A stretch of DNA of 64,000 bases, from the NCBI RefSeq assembly GCF_000143685.1, contig NC_014328.1, positions 682,001 to 746,000 on the forward strand, read 5' to 3'. The notes under the pieces were generated by a model. The model was not told the origin of the DNA, made no database searches, and saw nothing but the letters and a program-made list of their open reading frames with translations. The first letter of the stretch is position 1; every line of letters begins with the position of its first letter. The stretch comes from Clostridium ljungdahlii DSM 13528. Lineage in GTDB: Bacteria; Bacillota; Clostridia; Clostridiales; Clostridiaceae. This document shows, piece by piece, positions 53,939 to 63,097 of the stretch. The translations under genes were made by a program, and so were the position numbers.

Positions 53939-54625
53939 ATGGGTGAGAAGATTAATAAAAAAGATGTTAAATATGTACCAGAGATAAGAGGAGTACTTAG
54001 AGGGCATATGATAAATTTCCCTGGTGTAATAAGGGAGGCCAGCGGCATAATAGTTTTTGGAAAAAGAATAAAATCTTTTGCATTTACTACGGATATAGCA
54101 GTTATAAAAAATATAGATGCAGATGCAATTTTAGCAGTTTATCCTTTTACACCCCAATCAGTTATAACAGAGTCATTAGTTACAGCTTCTGATGTACCCA
54201 TATTTTGCGGTGTAGGGGGTGGACTTACCACAGGAAAAAGGGTTGTAAACTTAGCATTAAATGCTGAATTTACTGGAGCTATGGGGGTAGTGTTAAATAG
54301 TCCTACATCTAATGAAATTGTAAGAGCTGTTAGAGAGGCTATTGACATTCCTATTATAGTTACAGTAGTATCTGAAAGAGATGATATTCAAAAGAGAATG
54401 GAATCGGGAACTTCCATATTAAATGTATCTGCGGGTAAGAATAGTGCTTCTCTTGTGAGAAAAATAAGAGAAAAATATAAGGATATTCCGATTATAGCTA
54501 CAGGGGGAAGGACTAAGGAAAGTATAGAGGAAACGATAGAAGCAGGTGCAAACGCTATTTCATATAGTCCTCCTTCTACGGCAGAATTGTTTAAGGGGAC
54601 TATGGAAAAGTACAGGAATATGTAA
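53939..54625 (+). CDS. TIM-barrel-like protein of unknown function
   Basis: About 228 aa, cytosolic. Alternating strands and Gly-rich turns suggest a beta/alpha barrel: CGVGGGLTTGKR, NSPTSNEIVRAV, ILNVSAGKN, and a phosphate-binding-like IIATGGRTKESIEETIEAGA. I do not recognise a specific family. ATG 53939 follows GGGAG by eight bases; the in-frame TTG at 53924 overlaps it. It is on the same strand as metH but separated by the structured element. Confidence 0.75.
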   Translation: MGEKINKKDVKYVPEIRGVLRGHMINFPGVIREASGIIVFGKRIKSFAFTTDIAVIKNIDADAILAVYPFTPQSVITESLVTASDVPIFCGVGGGLTTGKRVVNLALNAEFTGAMGVVLNSPTSNEIVRAVREAIDIPIIVTVVSERDDIQKRMESGTSILNVSAGKNSASLVRKIREKYKDIPIIATGGRTKESIEETIEAGANAISYSPPSTAELFKGTMEKYRNM

Positions 54626-54751
54626 TAAACAGGGGCTCTGTTCAAAGCAATGTAAGAAGTTGCTATTGAAGCAGCCTCTTTTATTTTTGAATAAACAGAG
54701 AAATATGTATAAGTACAGAATAAAAATAGTATAGAAAAAACAAAAAAGGTA

Positions 54752-54780
54752 TTGAATAATTATAATATTAAATGTATAAT
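54752..54780 (+). promoter_or_regulatory. Promoter of the amino-acid ABC operon
   Basis: TTGAAT (54752-54757), 17-bp spacer, TATAAT (54775-54780), 58 bases before the lipoprotein gene. Upstream, 54629-54686 has an imperfect AGGGGCT / AGCCTCT hairpin with T4 that may end the previous gene. Confidence 0.75.
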
Positions 54781-54838
54781 TATTTATATATTTAACCTAA
54801 GGAGTTAAAAATAATAATTATAGAAAAGGGGAAAAAAA

Positions 54839-55663
54839 ATGAAGAAGTTAAAAAAGACAATAATTGTAATGTTGACAATTGTTTTTGCAGCTGCTTTATT
54901 TGCAGGATGTGGGAGCAGTAACAGTAATAGCGGAGATGAACAAAAAGGACAGAATGCTTTAGAGAGGGTAAAAAAAGCAGGAGTTCTAAAGGTAGGACTT
55001 GAAGATTCTTTTCCACCAATGGAATTTAGAGATAACCAAAACGTACTTAAAGGTTTTGATATAGATATGGCAAACGCTATAGGCAAAAAGCTGGGAGTAA
55101 AGACTCAATTTGTAGGTACTGAATTTAATGGAATAATTTTAGCACTTAACTCTGGAAAATTTGATGTTATAATATCAGGACTTAGTATTGATGAAAAGAG
55201 AAAAAAGCAAATAGATTTTTCACAGCCTTATATACAAAATGCACAAATTATAGTTACTAAAAGCGGAAATGAAGCAATTAAGACTTCAAAAGATTTAGCT
55301 GGAAAGAAAGTAGGAGTAGGACTTGGTACAACTAGTGAAAAAGTTGTTCAAACGTTACAAGGTATAAAAGAAGTTAAAAAATATGATAAGACTACAGAAG
55401 AACTTCAGGATTTATTAATAGGAAGAATTGATGCGGTTATAGTAGATGAACCAGTTGGAAAATATTATATATCTAGTCCTGACAAGAAAGGAAAATATAC
55501 AGTACTTAATGAAAAACTTACTAATGAACCTATGGGAGTAGGATTTAAAAAGGGAGACAAGGAACTTGAGACAGCAGTACAAAAAGCATTAGATGAGTTA
55601 AAAAAGGATGGAACAATGTCTAAAATCTCTACTAAATGGTTTGGAGAAGATATATATAAATAG
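54839..55663 (+). CDS. Polar amino-acid ABC transporter substrate-binding lipoprotein
   Basis: 274-aa extracytoplasmic lipoprotein (lipobox LFAGC, Cys24, then a Ser/Asn linker). It has the family-3 solute-binding fold: GVLKVGLEDSFPPMEF, KGFDIDMANAIGKKLG, DVIISGLSIDEKRK, and the Asp of AVIVDEPVGKYY. The ligand is probably a polar amino acid; the position before argGH makes arginine or ornithine attractive (inference). ATG 54839 after AAAAGGGGA. Confidence 0.93.
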   Translation: MKKLKKTIIVMLTIVFAAALFAGCGSSNSNSGDEQKGQNALERVKKAGVLKVGLEDSFPPMEFRDNQNVLKGFDIDMANAIGKKLGVKTQFVGTEFNGIILALNSGKFDVIISGLSIDEKRKKQIDFSQPYIQNAQIIVTKSGNEAIKTSKDLAGKKVGVGLGTTSEKVVQTLQGIKEVKKYDKTTEELQDLLIGRIDAVIVDEPVGKYYISSPDKKGKYTVLNEKLTNEPMGVGFKKGDKELETAVQKALDELKKDGTMSKISTKWFGEDIYK

Positions 55664-55692
55664 TATATGCAAAAAGAAAGTGGGTAAAGTAA

Positions 55693-56343
55693 GTGAATAT
55701 AGAGTTTATTAAAAATATATTACCTATTTTATTAAAGGGTAGCGTAATGACAATTGAACTTACAGTAATCACCTTGATATTAGGAACTATGCTTGGAGTA
55801 TTTTTGGCACTCCTGAAATTGTCTAAAAATATCGTATTAAAATTAGTATCAAGTTTCTATACATGGATATTTAGAGGAACTCCTTTACTGCTGCAGCTAT
55901 TTTTCTTCTACTATGGATTACCTTTTATTGGAATAGAACTTACTCCTTTTACCGCAGCTATATTAGGACTTGGTTTAAACTGTGGTGCATATATGGCTGA
56001 GATAATAAGAGGTGGAATACAGTCTATAAACAAAGGACAATTTGAAGCAGCAAAAGCTCTTGGATTTAGTTATGTAGAGACTATGAGGAAAATTATTTTA
56101 CCACAAACCTGGAAGATAATAATACCACCAGTAGGAAATGAATTTATATCTATATTGAAGGATACTTCATTGGTATCTACTATAGCTATGGTTGAACTTA
56201 TGAGGTCAGCTCAGCAGATATATGCAAGCAGCTTTGATCCAATATCTGTATTTTTAACTGCAGCAATATTGTATCTTATAATGACAACTGTATTTACAAC
56301 TGTATTTGGAATATTCGAAAGAAGATTGGCTATTTACAGTTAG
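55693..56343 (+). CDS. Polar amino-acid ABC transporter permease
   Basis: 216-aa HisM-type permease. Five hydrophobic segments; FRGTPLLLQLFFFYYGLP and the EAA loop EAAKALGFSYVETMRKIILP are diagnostic. It starts at GTG 55693 after a modest GTGGGTAAAG ribosome binding site, 29 bases after the binding protein. Confidence 0.92.
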   Translation: MNIEFIKNILPILLKGSVMTIELTVITLILGTMLGVFLALLKLSKNIVLKLVSSFYTWIFRGTPLLLQLFFFYYGLPFIGIELTPFTAAILGLGLNCGAYMAEIIRGGIQSINKGQFEAAKALGFSYVETMRKIILPQTWKIIIPPVGNEFISILKDTSLVSTIAMVELMRSAQQIYASSFDPISVFLTAAILYLIMTTVFTTVFGIFERRLAIYS

Positions 56344-56376
56344 AAATTAGAGTAATTTTAAGTGGAGGTTTGATTT

Positions 56377-57156
56377 ATGGAAAATGCTATTTTAAATAAT
56401 GGCGAAAATTTAGATAAAAATGAATATATGATAGAAGCGTCTAATTTAACTAAGAGTTTTAATAATCTTTTAGTTTTTAAAGATTTAAATGTGAAAGTAA
56501 AGAGAGGTGAGGTCCTCGTAGTTATAGGGGCCTCGGGATCAGGAAAAAGTACACTTTTAAGATGTCTAAACCATCTGGAGGAATTAGATAGTGGAACTAT
56601 AGTTATAGAAGGGGATAAGCTAAACCCTAAGGACAAAAAAATGCTTCGAAAAATAACTACAAAGATGGGAATGGTTTTTCAAAATTTTAATTTATTTCCA
56701 CATATGACAGCTGTTCAAAATGTTATGGAAGCTCCACTAGTTGTAAAAAAAGAAAAAAAGTCAGAGGTTTTACAAAGAGCTAAGCAACTTTTAAGTAAGG
56801 TGGGACTTGCAGATAAGATGGAATATTATCCATCTAAACTCTCAGGTGGACAGCAGCAGAGGGTTGCTATTGCAAGGGCTCTTGCAATGAATCCGGATAT
56901 AATGTTGTTTGATGAACCAACATCAGCCTTAGACCCTGAACTTGTGGGGGAAGTTTTGAATGTAATGAAGGATCTGGCTAAGGAAGGTATGACAATGGTA
57001 GTAGTAACTCACGAAATGGGGTTTGCCAGAGAAGTAGCTGATAGGGTTATATTTATGGATGGAGGAAAGATAGTTGAGCAGGGGACTCCAGAGGAAGTAT
57101 TTTCACATCCAAAAGAAGATAGAACTAAGGAATTTTTAAATAAAGTTTTAAAATAA
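56377..57156 (+). CDS. Polar amino-acid ABC transporter ATP-binding protein
   Basis: 259-aa ATPase. Walker [10 protein letters not shown], signature LSGGQQQR, Walker [14 protein letters not shown], followed by the [19 protein letters not shown]-loop typical of GlnQ/HisP. ATG 56377 after GTGGAGG. It is the last gene of the three-gene importer, 75 bases before argG. Confidence 0.94.
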   Translation: MENAILNNGENLDKNEYMIEASNLTKSFNNLLVFKDLNVKVKRGEVLVVIGASGSGKSTLLRCLNHLEELDSGTIVIEGDKLNPKDKKMLRKITTKMGMVFQNFNLFPHMTAVQNVMEAPLVVKKEKKSEVLQRAKQLLSKVGLADKMEYYPSKLSGGQQQRVAIARALAMNPDIMLFDEPTSALDPELVGEVLNVMKDLAKEGMTMVVVTHEMGFAREVADRVIFMDGGKIVEQGTPEEVFSHPKEDRTKEFLNKVLK

Positions 57157-57230
57157 AAAGTCAGTATTTTAAATACTTTTATTTGTCTAAGCTATTTATT
57201 AAAATTTAAATATATATGGAGGGCGAATTC

Positions 57231-58436
57231 ATGAAAGATAAAGTTGTGTTAGCATATTCAGGAGGATTAGATACATCAATTATTATTCCTTGGTTAAAGG
57301 AAAATTACGACTTAGAGGTTATTGCAGCTTGTATAAATGTAGGACAAGATGATGACATGGAAGAAGTAGAAAAGAAAGCCATTAAAACAGGGGCCTCTAA
57401 AGTATATATTGAGGATTTAAAGGAAGAATTTGTGAAAGATTATTTATTTAAGGCAGTAAAGGCCAATATATTGTATGAGGACGCGTATTTTTTAGGTACA
57501 TCTCTTGCAAGACCACTTATGGCCAAGAGATTAGTTGAAATAGCTCATGCAGAAGGAGCAAAATATATAGCTCACGGATGTACAGGAAAGGGAAACGATC
57601 AGGTACGTTTTGAGGTCGGGGTAGCAAGTTTTGATCCTACAATAAAGATAATAGCACCTTGGAGAATATGGGACATAAAGTCCAGAGAAGATGCTATAGA
57701 TTACGCAAATTCAAAGGGAGTAGATGTTCCTGTAACTAAGGAAAAAATATATTCAAATGATAAAAACATCTGGCATGTAAGTCATGAAGGTGGGGATTTG
57801 GAAGATCCAAGAAATGAGCATAAAACAAGTATGTACTTTATGACTACTACACCGGAAAAAGCGAAAGATGAAGACACATATATAGAGCTTTATTTTGAAA
57901 AAGGAGAACCTAAAAGATTAAATGGAAAAGAATTAAGCCCTTTAGATATGATGGAACAGCTAAACAAAATAGGTGGAGAAAATGGAATTGGAATAGTTGA
58001 TATGGTGGAGAACAGACTGGTTGGCATGAAATCCAGAGGTGTATATGAAACTCCTGGTGGAGCAATATTATATGCTGCACATACTGCTCTTGAAAGATTA
58101 ACTATAGACAAGGATACTTTTCACTATAAACAATTAGTATCTCAAAGATATGGTGAACTCGTATATGATGGACTTTGGTTTGGAAGCCTTAGAGAGGCAC
58201 TGGATGCTTTTGTTGAGTCTACTCAGGAAAATGTAACAGGAACAGTAAAATTAAAGTTATATAAAGGAAATATAATGCCAGCAAGTATAGATGCTATACA
58301 TCCTCTATTTAATGAAAGTATATCTTCTTTTGGTGCAAGTGATTTATATGACCATAAAGATGCAGATGGATTTATTAAAATCTTCAGCTTACCTTCTAAA
58401 ATAAGAGCTGCAGTAAAAAAGGAAAAGGAAAATTAA
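57231..58436 (+). CDS. argG: Argininosuccinate synthase
   Basis: Joins citrulline and aspartate with ATP in arginine synthesis. 401 aa. [16 protein letters not shown] is the PP-motif nucleotide site; [14 protein letters not shown] and SREDAIDYA are typical. ATG 57231 follows GGAGGGCG; ATG 57216 is part of that ribosome binding site. argH starts one base after its stop. Confidence 0.97.
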   Translation: MKDKVVLAYSGGLDTSIIIPWLKENYDLEVIAACINVGQDDDMEEVEKKAIKTGASKVYIEDLKEEFVKDYLFKAVKANILYEDAYFLGTSLARPLMAKRLVEIAHAEGAKYIAHGCTGKGNDQVRFEVGVASFDPTIKIIAPWRIWDIKSREDAIDYANSKGVDVPVTKEKIYSNDKNIWHVSHEGGDLEDPRNEHKTSMYFMTTTPEKAKDEDTYIELYFEKGEPKRLNGKELSPLDMMEQLNKIGGENGIGIVDMVENRLVGMKSRGVYETPGGAILYAAHTALERLTIDKDTFHYKQLVSQRYGELVYDGLWFGSLREALDAFVESTQENVTGTVKLKLYKGNIMPASIDAIHPLFNESISSFGASDLYDHKDADGFIKIFSLPSKIRAAVKKEKEN

Positions 58437-58437
58437 T

Positions 58438-59754
58438 ATGAAACTCTGGGGAGGAAGATTTAAAAAATCTGAAAGCAAGCTTATGGAGGATTTTAATAGT
58501 TCTCTTAGCTTTGATAAGCTTCTTTATAGTGAAGATATAGAGGGAAGTATGGCCCATGTAAAAATGCTTTCCAAATGCAATATACTATCTAAAGAAGAAG
58601 GAGAATCCATATTAAAAGGACTGCAATCTATTTTAAGTGACATTGAAGATGGAAAACTTAAAATAGAAGGAGATTATGAGGATATACACACTTTTGTAGA
58701 GGTAAATTTAATAGAGAGAGTAGGACAGGTAGGAAAGAAACTTCATACTGCTAGAAGTAGAAATGACCAAGTAGCAGTAGATTTTAGATTATACTGTAAA
58801 AAAAGTGCATTAGAAGTTATAAAGAACATAGAGAAACTTCAAGATGTAATTAAAAATCTTGGAGAAAATAACAATATAATGATGCCTGGGTATACACACC
58901 TTCAAAGGGCACAAGTTGTAACTTTTAAGCATCACATAATGGCGTATTACAATATGTTAAAAAGAGATAAGGCAAGAATATCAAATGCAGTTGAAATTAT
59001 GGATGAAAATCCACTTGGATGCTGCGCTCTTGCTGGAACAACTTATAATATAGATAGAAGTTTTACTGCAAAAGAATTAGGTTTTAAAAAGCCTGTAGAT
59101 AACTTTTTAGACGGTGTAAGTGATAGGGATTATGTCCTTGAGCTATTATCGAATTTTTCTATAATAATGATGCACTTAAGCCGTTTAAGTGAAGAACTTA
59201 TATTATGGAGCAGTAAAGAATTTGATTTTGTACAAATAGATGATGAATTTTCTACAGGAAGCAGCATAATGCCCCAGAAAAAGAATCCCGATGCTGCAGA
59301 ACTCATAAGGGGCAAAACAGGGAGAGTATACGGTTCGCTCATGTCACTGCTTACCACAATGAAAGGCATTCCTCTTGCCTACAATAAGGATATGCAGGAA
59401 GATAAAGAACAGTTTTTTAACTCCTTAGATACTGTATTAAGCTGTCTTAAAGTTATGAGTGGTATGCTCTCCACATTAAAAATCAAAAAAGACAATACAT
59501 TTAAAGCTGTTAAAAGAGGATTTTTAAATGCTACAGAAGCGGCTGATTACTTGGTTAATAAAGGAATGGCTTTTAGAGATGCCCATAAAGTAATTGGTGA
59601 AATTGTATTGTATTGTGAAGAAAGAGATAAGGCTATAGAAGATGTTTCTGTAGACGAATTGAAAAAGTTTAGCTCTCTTTTTTCAGATGATGTATATGAA
59701 TTTATAAATTATGAAAATACATTAAATAGAGGAATTAAGAAAAATCTCAGATAG
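58438..59754 (+). CDS. argH: Argininosuccinate lyase
   Basis: Cleaves argininosuccinate to arginine and fumarate. 438 aa of the fumarase/aspartase superfamily; the signature GSSIMPQKKNP is present, with HTARSRNDQV and PGYTHLQRAQ. The start is one base after argG, so the pair is coupled. A bidirectional hairpin follows. Confidence 0.97.
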   Translation: MKLWGGRFKKSESKLMEDFNSSLSFDKLLYSEDIEGSMAHVKMLSKCNILSKEEGESILKGLQSILSDIEDGKLKIEGDYEDIHTFVEVNLIERVGQVGKKLHTARSRNDQVAVDFRLYCKKSALEVIKNIEKLQDVIKNLGENNNIMMPGYTHLQRAQVVTFKHHIMAYYNMLKRDKARISNAVEIMDENPLGCCALAGTTYNIDRSFTAKELGFKKPVDNFLDGVSDRDYVLELLSNFSIIMMHLSRLSEELILWSSKEFDFVQIDDEFSTGSSIMPQKKNPDAAELIRGKTGRVYGSLMSLLTTMKGIPLAYNKDMQEDKEQFFNSLDTVLSCLKVMSGMLSTLKIKKDNTFKAVKRGFLNATEAADYLVNKGMAFRDAHKVIGEIVLYCEERDKAIEDVSVDELKKFSSLFSDDVYEFINYENTLNRGIKKNLR

Positions 59755-59766
59755 TATGTAAAATTA

Positions 59767-59811
59767 AGGCGTAAGTAGAAGACTTTTATAATTGTTTTCC
59801 ACTTACGCTTA
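59767..59811. terminator. Bidirectional terminator between argH and the DUF378 gene
   Basis: GGCGTAAGT pairs with ACTTACGCT, with an inner GAA..AC / GT..TTC extension. It serves convergent genes. Confidence 0.65.
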
Positions 59812-59814
59812 TAA

Positions 59815-60033
59815 TTATTTGACTTCTTTTGTATCCCCAGTGCTTCTTTCATTTCCGAAAAACGAAAGTGCATACAACCCTCCTAGTCCTACAAGTGCGT
59901 ATATTACTCTAGTAGCTGTTGACATTGTTCCAAATAGTGATGCTACGAGATCAAATCTAAAAAAGCCAATTAGTCCCCAATTTAACGCACCTATTACAAC
60001 CAATGTTAGTGCAATTATATCTAATGTTCTCAT
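59815..60033 (-). CDS. DUF378 small membrane protein
   Basis: 72 aa with two hydrophobic segments and the DUF378 hallmark IGALNWGLIGFFRFDLVASLFG. Function unknown. ATG 60033 after AAAAGGAGA. Apparently monocistronic. Confidence 0.88.
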   Translation of the reverse strand: MRTLDIIALTLVVIGALNWGLIGFFRFDLVASLFGTMSTATRVIYALVGLGGLYALSFFGNERSTGDTKEVK

Positions 60034-60143
60034 AATTACATCTCCTTTTTATTTTTATACAAAAGTATTATTTGCATATTTTATAAAATTTATGAGTTTA
60101 AATAAAAAGAAAATGAAAATGAAAAAAGAAGGTAAATAACAAG

Positions 60144-60623
60144 TTATTCATCTAAAACATCGATATCAATGCTTCTATCTACAGGTTGAAATAAAGATAT
60201 TATTGTATCAGTTCTTTGAACTCCATCTACGGATTGAATTTTATTCATAAGTAGATTTTGTAAATCAGTAATATTTTTACATAGAACCTTTACAAATATA
60301 GAATAATCTCCTGTTGTATAATGGATTTCCACGATTTCTTTTATTTGTTTTAATTCATCTAGTGAATTATTAAAAGACTTAGCTTTATCTAAATAAATGC
60401 CTATAAAGCCACATACGTCAAATCCAATTTTTGAATTGTCGATTATAAGCTTAGTACCTTTTATTATGTCCATGTCCTCCATTTTTTTAACTCTAACATG
60501 TATGGTTCCACCGCTTACGTGGCATTGTCTAGCTATTTCTAGAAAAGGAGTCCTTGAATCCTTCAAAAGAATTTCAAGAATTTGAAGGTCTAAGTCATCT
60601 AAACCATTAATTTTTAAGCTCAA
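60144..60623 (-). CDS. AsnC/Lrp-family transcriptional regulator
   Basis: 159 aa. N-terminal HTH (LDLQILEILLKDSRTPFLEIARQCHVSGGTIHVRVKKM) and a C-terminal RAM effector domain. It starts at TTG 60623 after AAAGGAGG by eight bases. It is divergent from an asparagine synthetase gene, the arrangement of asnC-asnA in E. coli, so asparagine or another amino acid is a likely effector (inference). Confidence 0.92.
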   Translation of the reverse strand: MSLKINGLDDLDLQILEILLKDSRTPFLEIARQCHVSGGTIHVRVKKMEDMDIIKGTKLIIDNSKIGFDVCGFIGIYLDKAKSFNNSLDELKQIKEIVEIHYTTGDYSIFVKVLCKNITDLQNLLMNKIQSVDGVQRTDTIISLFQPVDRSIDIDVLDE

Positions 60624-60917
60624 TTTATATTCCTCCTTTTAAAGTTATCCGTATTTTTTCTGAAAACTTTAAATTAGTATGTGTACAATAACATTATAAC
60701 AGAAATTTTGATAAATTAATAATTGTAAACCTTATCATTAATTAATAATTTATGAATTTTTAATTTTAGGTATATTAAAATGATAAATTTACAAAAAAAC
60801 ATAATATTAATTAATGATATTGCAAAATACGTAAAAAAGTATTATTATATTGGTAATGAAACTAGAGAAAAGATATTCATTGAGAATTTATATAAATTGT
60901 TTAGGGAGGCCACATAT
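60624..60917. other. Intergenic region between asnC-like regulator and asparagine synthetase
   Basis: 294 AT-rich bases. An in-frame extension of the downstream gene to 60780 exists but lacks a ribosome binding site and does not look conserved. A regulator site is expected here; I cannot place one with confidence. Confidence 0.5.
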
Positions 60918-61886
60918 ATGAAAACATATGTATTGAAAGATGAAAAGGAATTAAAACTTTTAGATGAAACTATGGAAAAAATTAGAAGAGAAAAATTGCC
61001 TACTATACTTGGTATACAACAAGCTATATTGAGGGCAGTAGATGATTATATGTATAAAAATGGAGTAGTTAGACTTTTACCTAACATGCTGGCACCTATA
61101 ACAGATCCACTTTGCCATAGCGTAGAAGAGTGTGCAATTACTTATCAAGGACAAGAATTTAACTTAACAAAGTCCATGATATTTCATAAACAAATAGCTC
61201 TTTCAAGTCCAAACTTACAGAAAATTTATATTGTATCTCCAAATGTAAGATTAGAGTTACCAGAAAGAGGAGATAAGAGGCATTTATTTGAGTTTACTCA
61301 AGTTGATTTTGAATTTAAAGATGGTACAATGAATACAGTATTTGAATTTATGGAAGGTCTCGTAAAATATGTATTTGACTATATAAAAGAAGAATGTAAA
61401 GACAAGTTTGAAAAATTAGGAATAGGAACATCTCACTTAAATATAACAGGTCCTTTTGAGAGACATACAACTCAAGAGTTAAAAGCAAAATATGGAGATG
61501 ATTTTGAAGCTATAGCCTCACAAAAAGCAACACAACCATTCTGGTTAATAAACCATAAGAGGGAATTCTATGATGCTGAAGATTTGGATAACAGAGGTAC
61601 TTATAGAAACTATGATTTAATATGGCCTATGGGTTATGTAGAAGGATTAAGTGGCGGAGAAAGAGAATATAAATATGATAGAATAATTACAAGAATGAGA
61701 GAAGCTAAAATGGATGAAAGTTTACTTAGAAACTACATTGAGCTTGCAAAAAGAGGAGAACTCCCTAAAACAGCAGGAGCTGGTTTTGGAGTTGAAAGAA
61801 TGACTAGATTTGTATGTCAACAAAAAGAAATTGATGATGTGACTGTATTTAGTAGAAAACCAGGAAAAGAAAAATATATATTCTAA
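60918..61886 (+). CDS. Archaeal-type asparagine synthetase (AsnRS paralogue)
   Basis: About 322 aa. Class II aminoacyl-tRNA-synthetase core without the anticodon-binding domain. Motif 2-like RHLFEFTQVDFEF and motif 3-like GAGFGVERMTRF are visible. This is the AsnRS-related asparagine synthetase group described in archaea, which makes asparagine from aspartate and ammonia; it is not E. coli AsnA. ATG 60918 is nine or so bases after GGGAGG. The divergent AsnC-type regulator supports the role. A tRNA-editing or other paralogue cannot be excluded from sequence. Confidence 0.82.
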   Translation: MKTYVLKDEKELKLLDETMEKIRREKLPTILGIQQAILRAVDDYMYKNGVVRLLPNMLAPITDPLCHSVEECAITYQGQEFNLTKSMIFHKQIALSSPNLQKIYIVSPNVRLELPERGDKRHLFEFTQVDFEFKDGTMNTVFEFMEGLVKYVFDYIKEECKDKFEKLGIGTSHLNITGPFERHTTQELKAKYGDDFEAIASQKATQPFWLINHKREFYDAEDLDNRGTYRNYDLIWPMGYVEGLSGGEREYKYDRIITRMREAKMDESLLRNYIELAKRGELPKTAGAGFGVERMTRFVCQQKEIDDVTVFSRKPGKEKYIF

Positions 61887-61921
61887 AAGAAGGCTGTCTA
61901 AAATGGACAGCCTTCTTAGTT
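61887..61921 (+). terminator. Asparagine synthetase terminator
   Basis: AAGAAGGCTGTC / GACAGCCTTCTT, perfect 12-bp stem, 7-nt loop. Confidence 0.8.
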
Positions 61922-61978
61922 ATTTGCTTAGAAATTTTACTGTCATACAGGTTTTCAGACAAATAAATAGAAAAGGTA

Positions 61979-62006
61979 TTGATATAAGTTAGAAAGTATA
62001 TAATAA
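61979..62006 (+). promoter_or_regulatory. Promoter of the small membrane protein gene
   Basis: TTGATA (61979-61984), 16-bp spacer, TAATAA (62001-62006). Other overlapping -10 choices exist in this AT repeat. Confidence 0.45.
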
Positions 62007-62037
62007 TATATATAGACAAACTAAGGGGGGAGAACAA

Positions 62038-62400
62038 ATGCCTTTATGGTTACAAGTACTATTACAGGTAGCATTTATTGCGATAATATTTTTATTTGTA
62101 TATAATCAATTAAAAATACGTATTTTATACAAGTTTCATCCAAACAGATGGATAATTCTTTTATTGTCTATAGCAGCTTTTTTCTTGCCTACAATAATAG
62201 CGGCCTATTTTAGATATAACTTAAATGGGAGTGTATGGCAATACATATCTTCTGCTGTATTTTTAGTTTTATTTTTATGGTTTGTGGATTTAAGAAGCGG
62301 TGCCATATATGATGTAAAGGGTTCACAAAAAGAAAAGAACATAAAGATAAAGCCTAAAGCTAAGCCAAATAGAGCAAAACATAATAAAAACAAAAAGTAA
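62038..62400 (+). CDS. Small membrane protein of unknown function
   Basis: 120 aa with three hydrophobic segments (about residues 5-21, 38-60, 68-86) and a very basic C-terminal tail rich in Lys. ATG 62038 follows GGGGGGAG. No family recognised. Own promoter and a strong hairpin after it suggest a monocistronic gene. Confidence 0.8.
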   Translation: MPLWLQVLLQVAFIAIIFLFVYNQLKIRILYKFHPNRWIILLLSIAAFFLPTIIAAYFRYNLNGSVWQYISSAVFLVLFLWFVDLRSGAIYDVKGSQKEKNIKIKPKAKPNRAKHNKNKK

Positions 62401-62401
62401 G

Positions 62402-62457
62402 TTTTTTATACAAATTAAAAGTCTACTTATAGGTAGACTTTTAATTTGTATAAAAAA
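62402..62457. terminator. 25-bp perfect hairpin after the small membrane protein gene
   Basis: Arms 62402-62426 and 62433-62457 are exact complements with a 6-nt loop; T6 and A6 at the ends make it usable in both directions. Confidence 0.75.
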
Positions 62458-62458
62458 A

Positions 62459-62482
62459 ATCCACATGGGGGAGCATGTGGAT
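62459..62482. repeat. Short hairpin with G-rich loop
   Basis: ATCCACATG / CATGTGGAT, perfect 9-bp stem with GGGGAG loop, directly after the preceding terminator. Function unknown. Confidence 0.5.
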
Positions 62483-62667
62483 AAATAGGGGATATTTATT
62501 AACCTTTTAATACATATTCATGATATCATATATTTTTACATAAATCAATATTTTTTATTTATAAATGCTATTTTTCGACACTAATTATGAAACAGTACAT
62601 ATGAATTAAGGAACGTACATTTTACTTAAATATATTATCGGAAGTAGTAGGAATTGTAATAAAAACG

Positions 62668-62697
62668 TTGACAAAACACAAATAACTGATATATAAT
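62668..62697 (+). promoter_or_regulatory. Strong promoter with no gene behind it
   Basis: TTGACA (62668-62673), 18-bp spacer, TATAAT (62692-62697). No good ORF follows on this strand for 370 bases. Confidence 0.65.
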
Positions 62698-62703
62698 GAA
62701 AAC

Positions 62704-62978
62704 ATGAGGTATACATATGCTAACATGTATATACAGGTTATTGCCTTATTAAAAAATATATAGTTTATATCTGTAATTTTTTTAGTAAATAAATTACAGC
62801 TTATATTTACCAGATTATTATTTAGTTTTAAACTTCCATTTCTGAGACCCCCATCTCTAGATAATAAAGTGATTACTTGAGCTATCACTTGGGAAGAAGA
62901 GGCAAATATGCATCTGGATCATAGAGTCTTAAGTGTACTTGAAATTAAATTTTATGTATGCTCAGGACTCTGTTTATT
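62704..62978 (+). ncRNA. Candidate non-coding RNA or long leader of the GntR gene
   Basis: Downstream of the strong promoter. It contains several potential stems: CTGAGA / TCTCTAG with a C5 loop (near 62850), AAGTGAT / ATCACTT (62869-62888) and AGAGTC / GACTCT (near 62924-62972) followed by TTTATT. No known riboswitch class recognised. Confidence 0.3.
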
Positions 62979-63007
62979 AATGACTTAATTTTTGAAAGTC
63001 TATAATA

Positions 63008-63036
63008 TTGACAATGACGTTTTATAATTCTAATAT
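63008..63036 (+). promoter_or_regulatory. GntR gene promoter
   Basis: TTGACA (63008-63013), 17-bp spacer, TAATAT (63031-63036), 62 bases before the start. Confidence 0.7.
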
Positions 63037-63097
63037 TATAATTATGTTAAAATTGTTTTATATGGATTAGATGAAATTTAATAAGGAGTAGTAAATA

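Noticed and set aside
60780..60917. N-terminal extension of the asparagine synthetase
   Set aside because: In-frame, but no ribosome binding site at 60780 and AT-driven composition; ATG 60918 has GGGAGG.
62459..62862. Kissing interaction between the GGGGAG loop at 62468 and the C5 loop near 62853
   Set aside because: Only four G-C pairs lie within the loops and the two hairpins are probably in different transcripts; likely chance.
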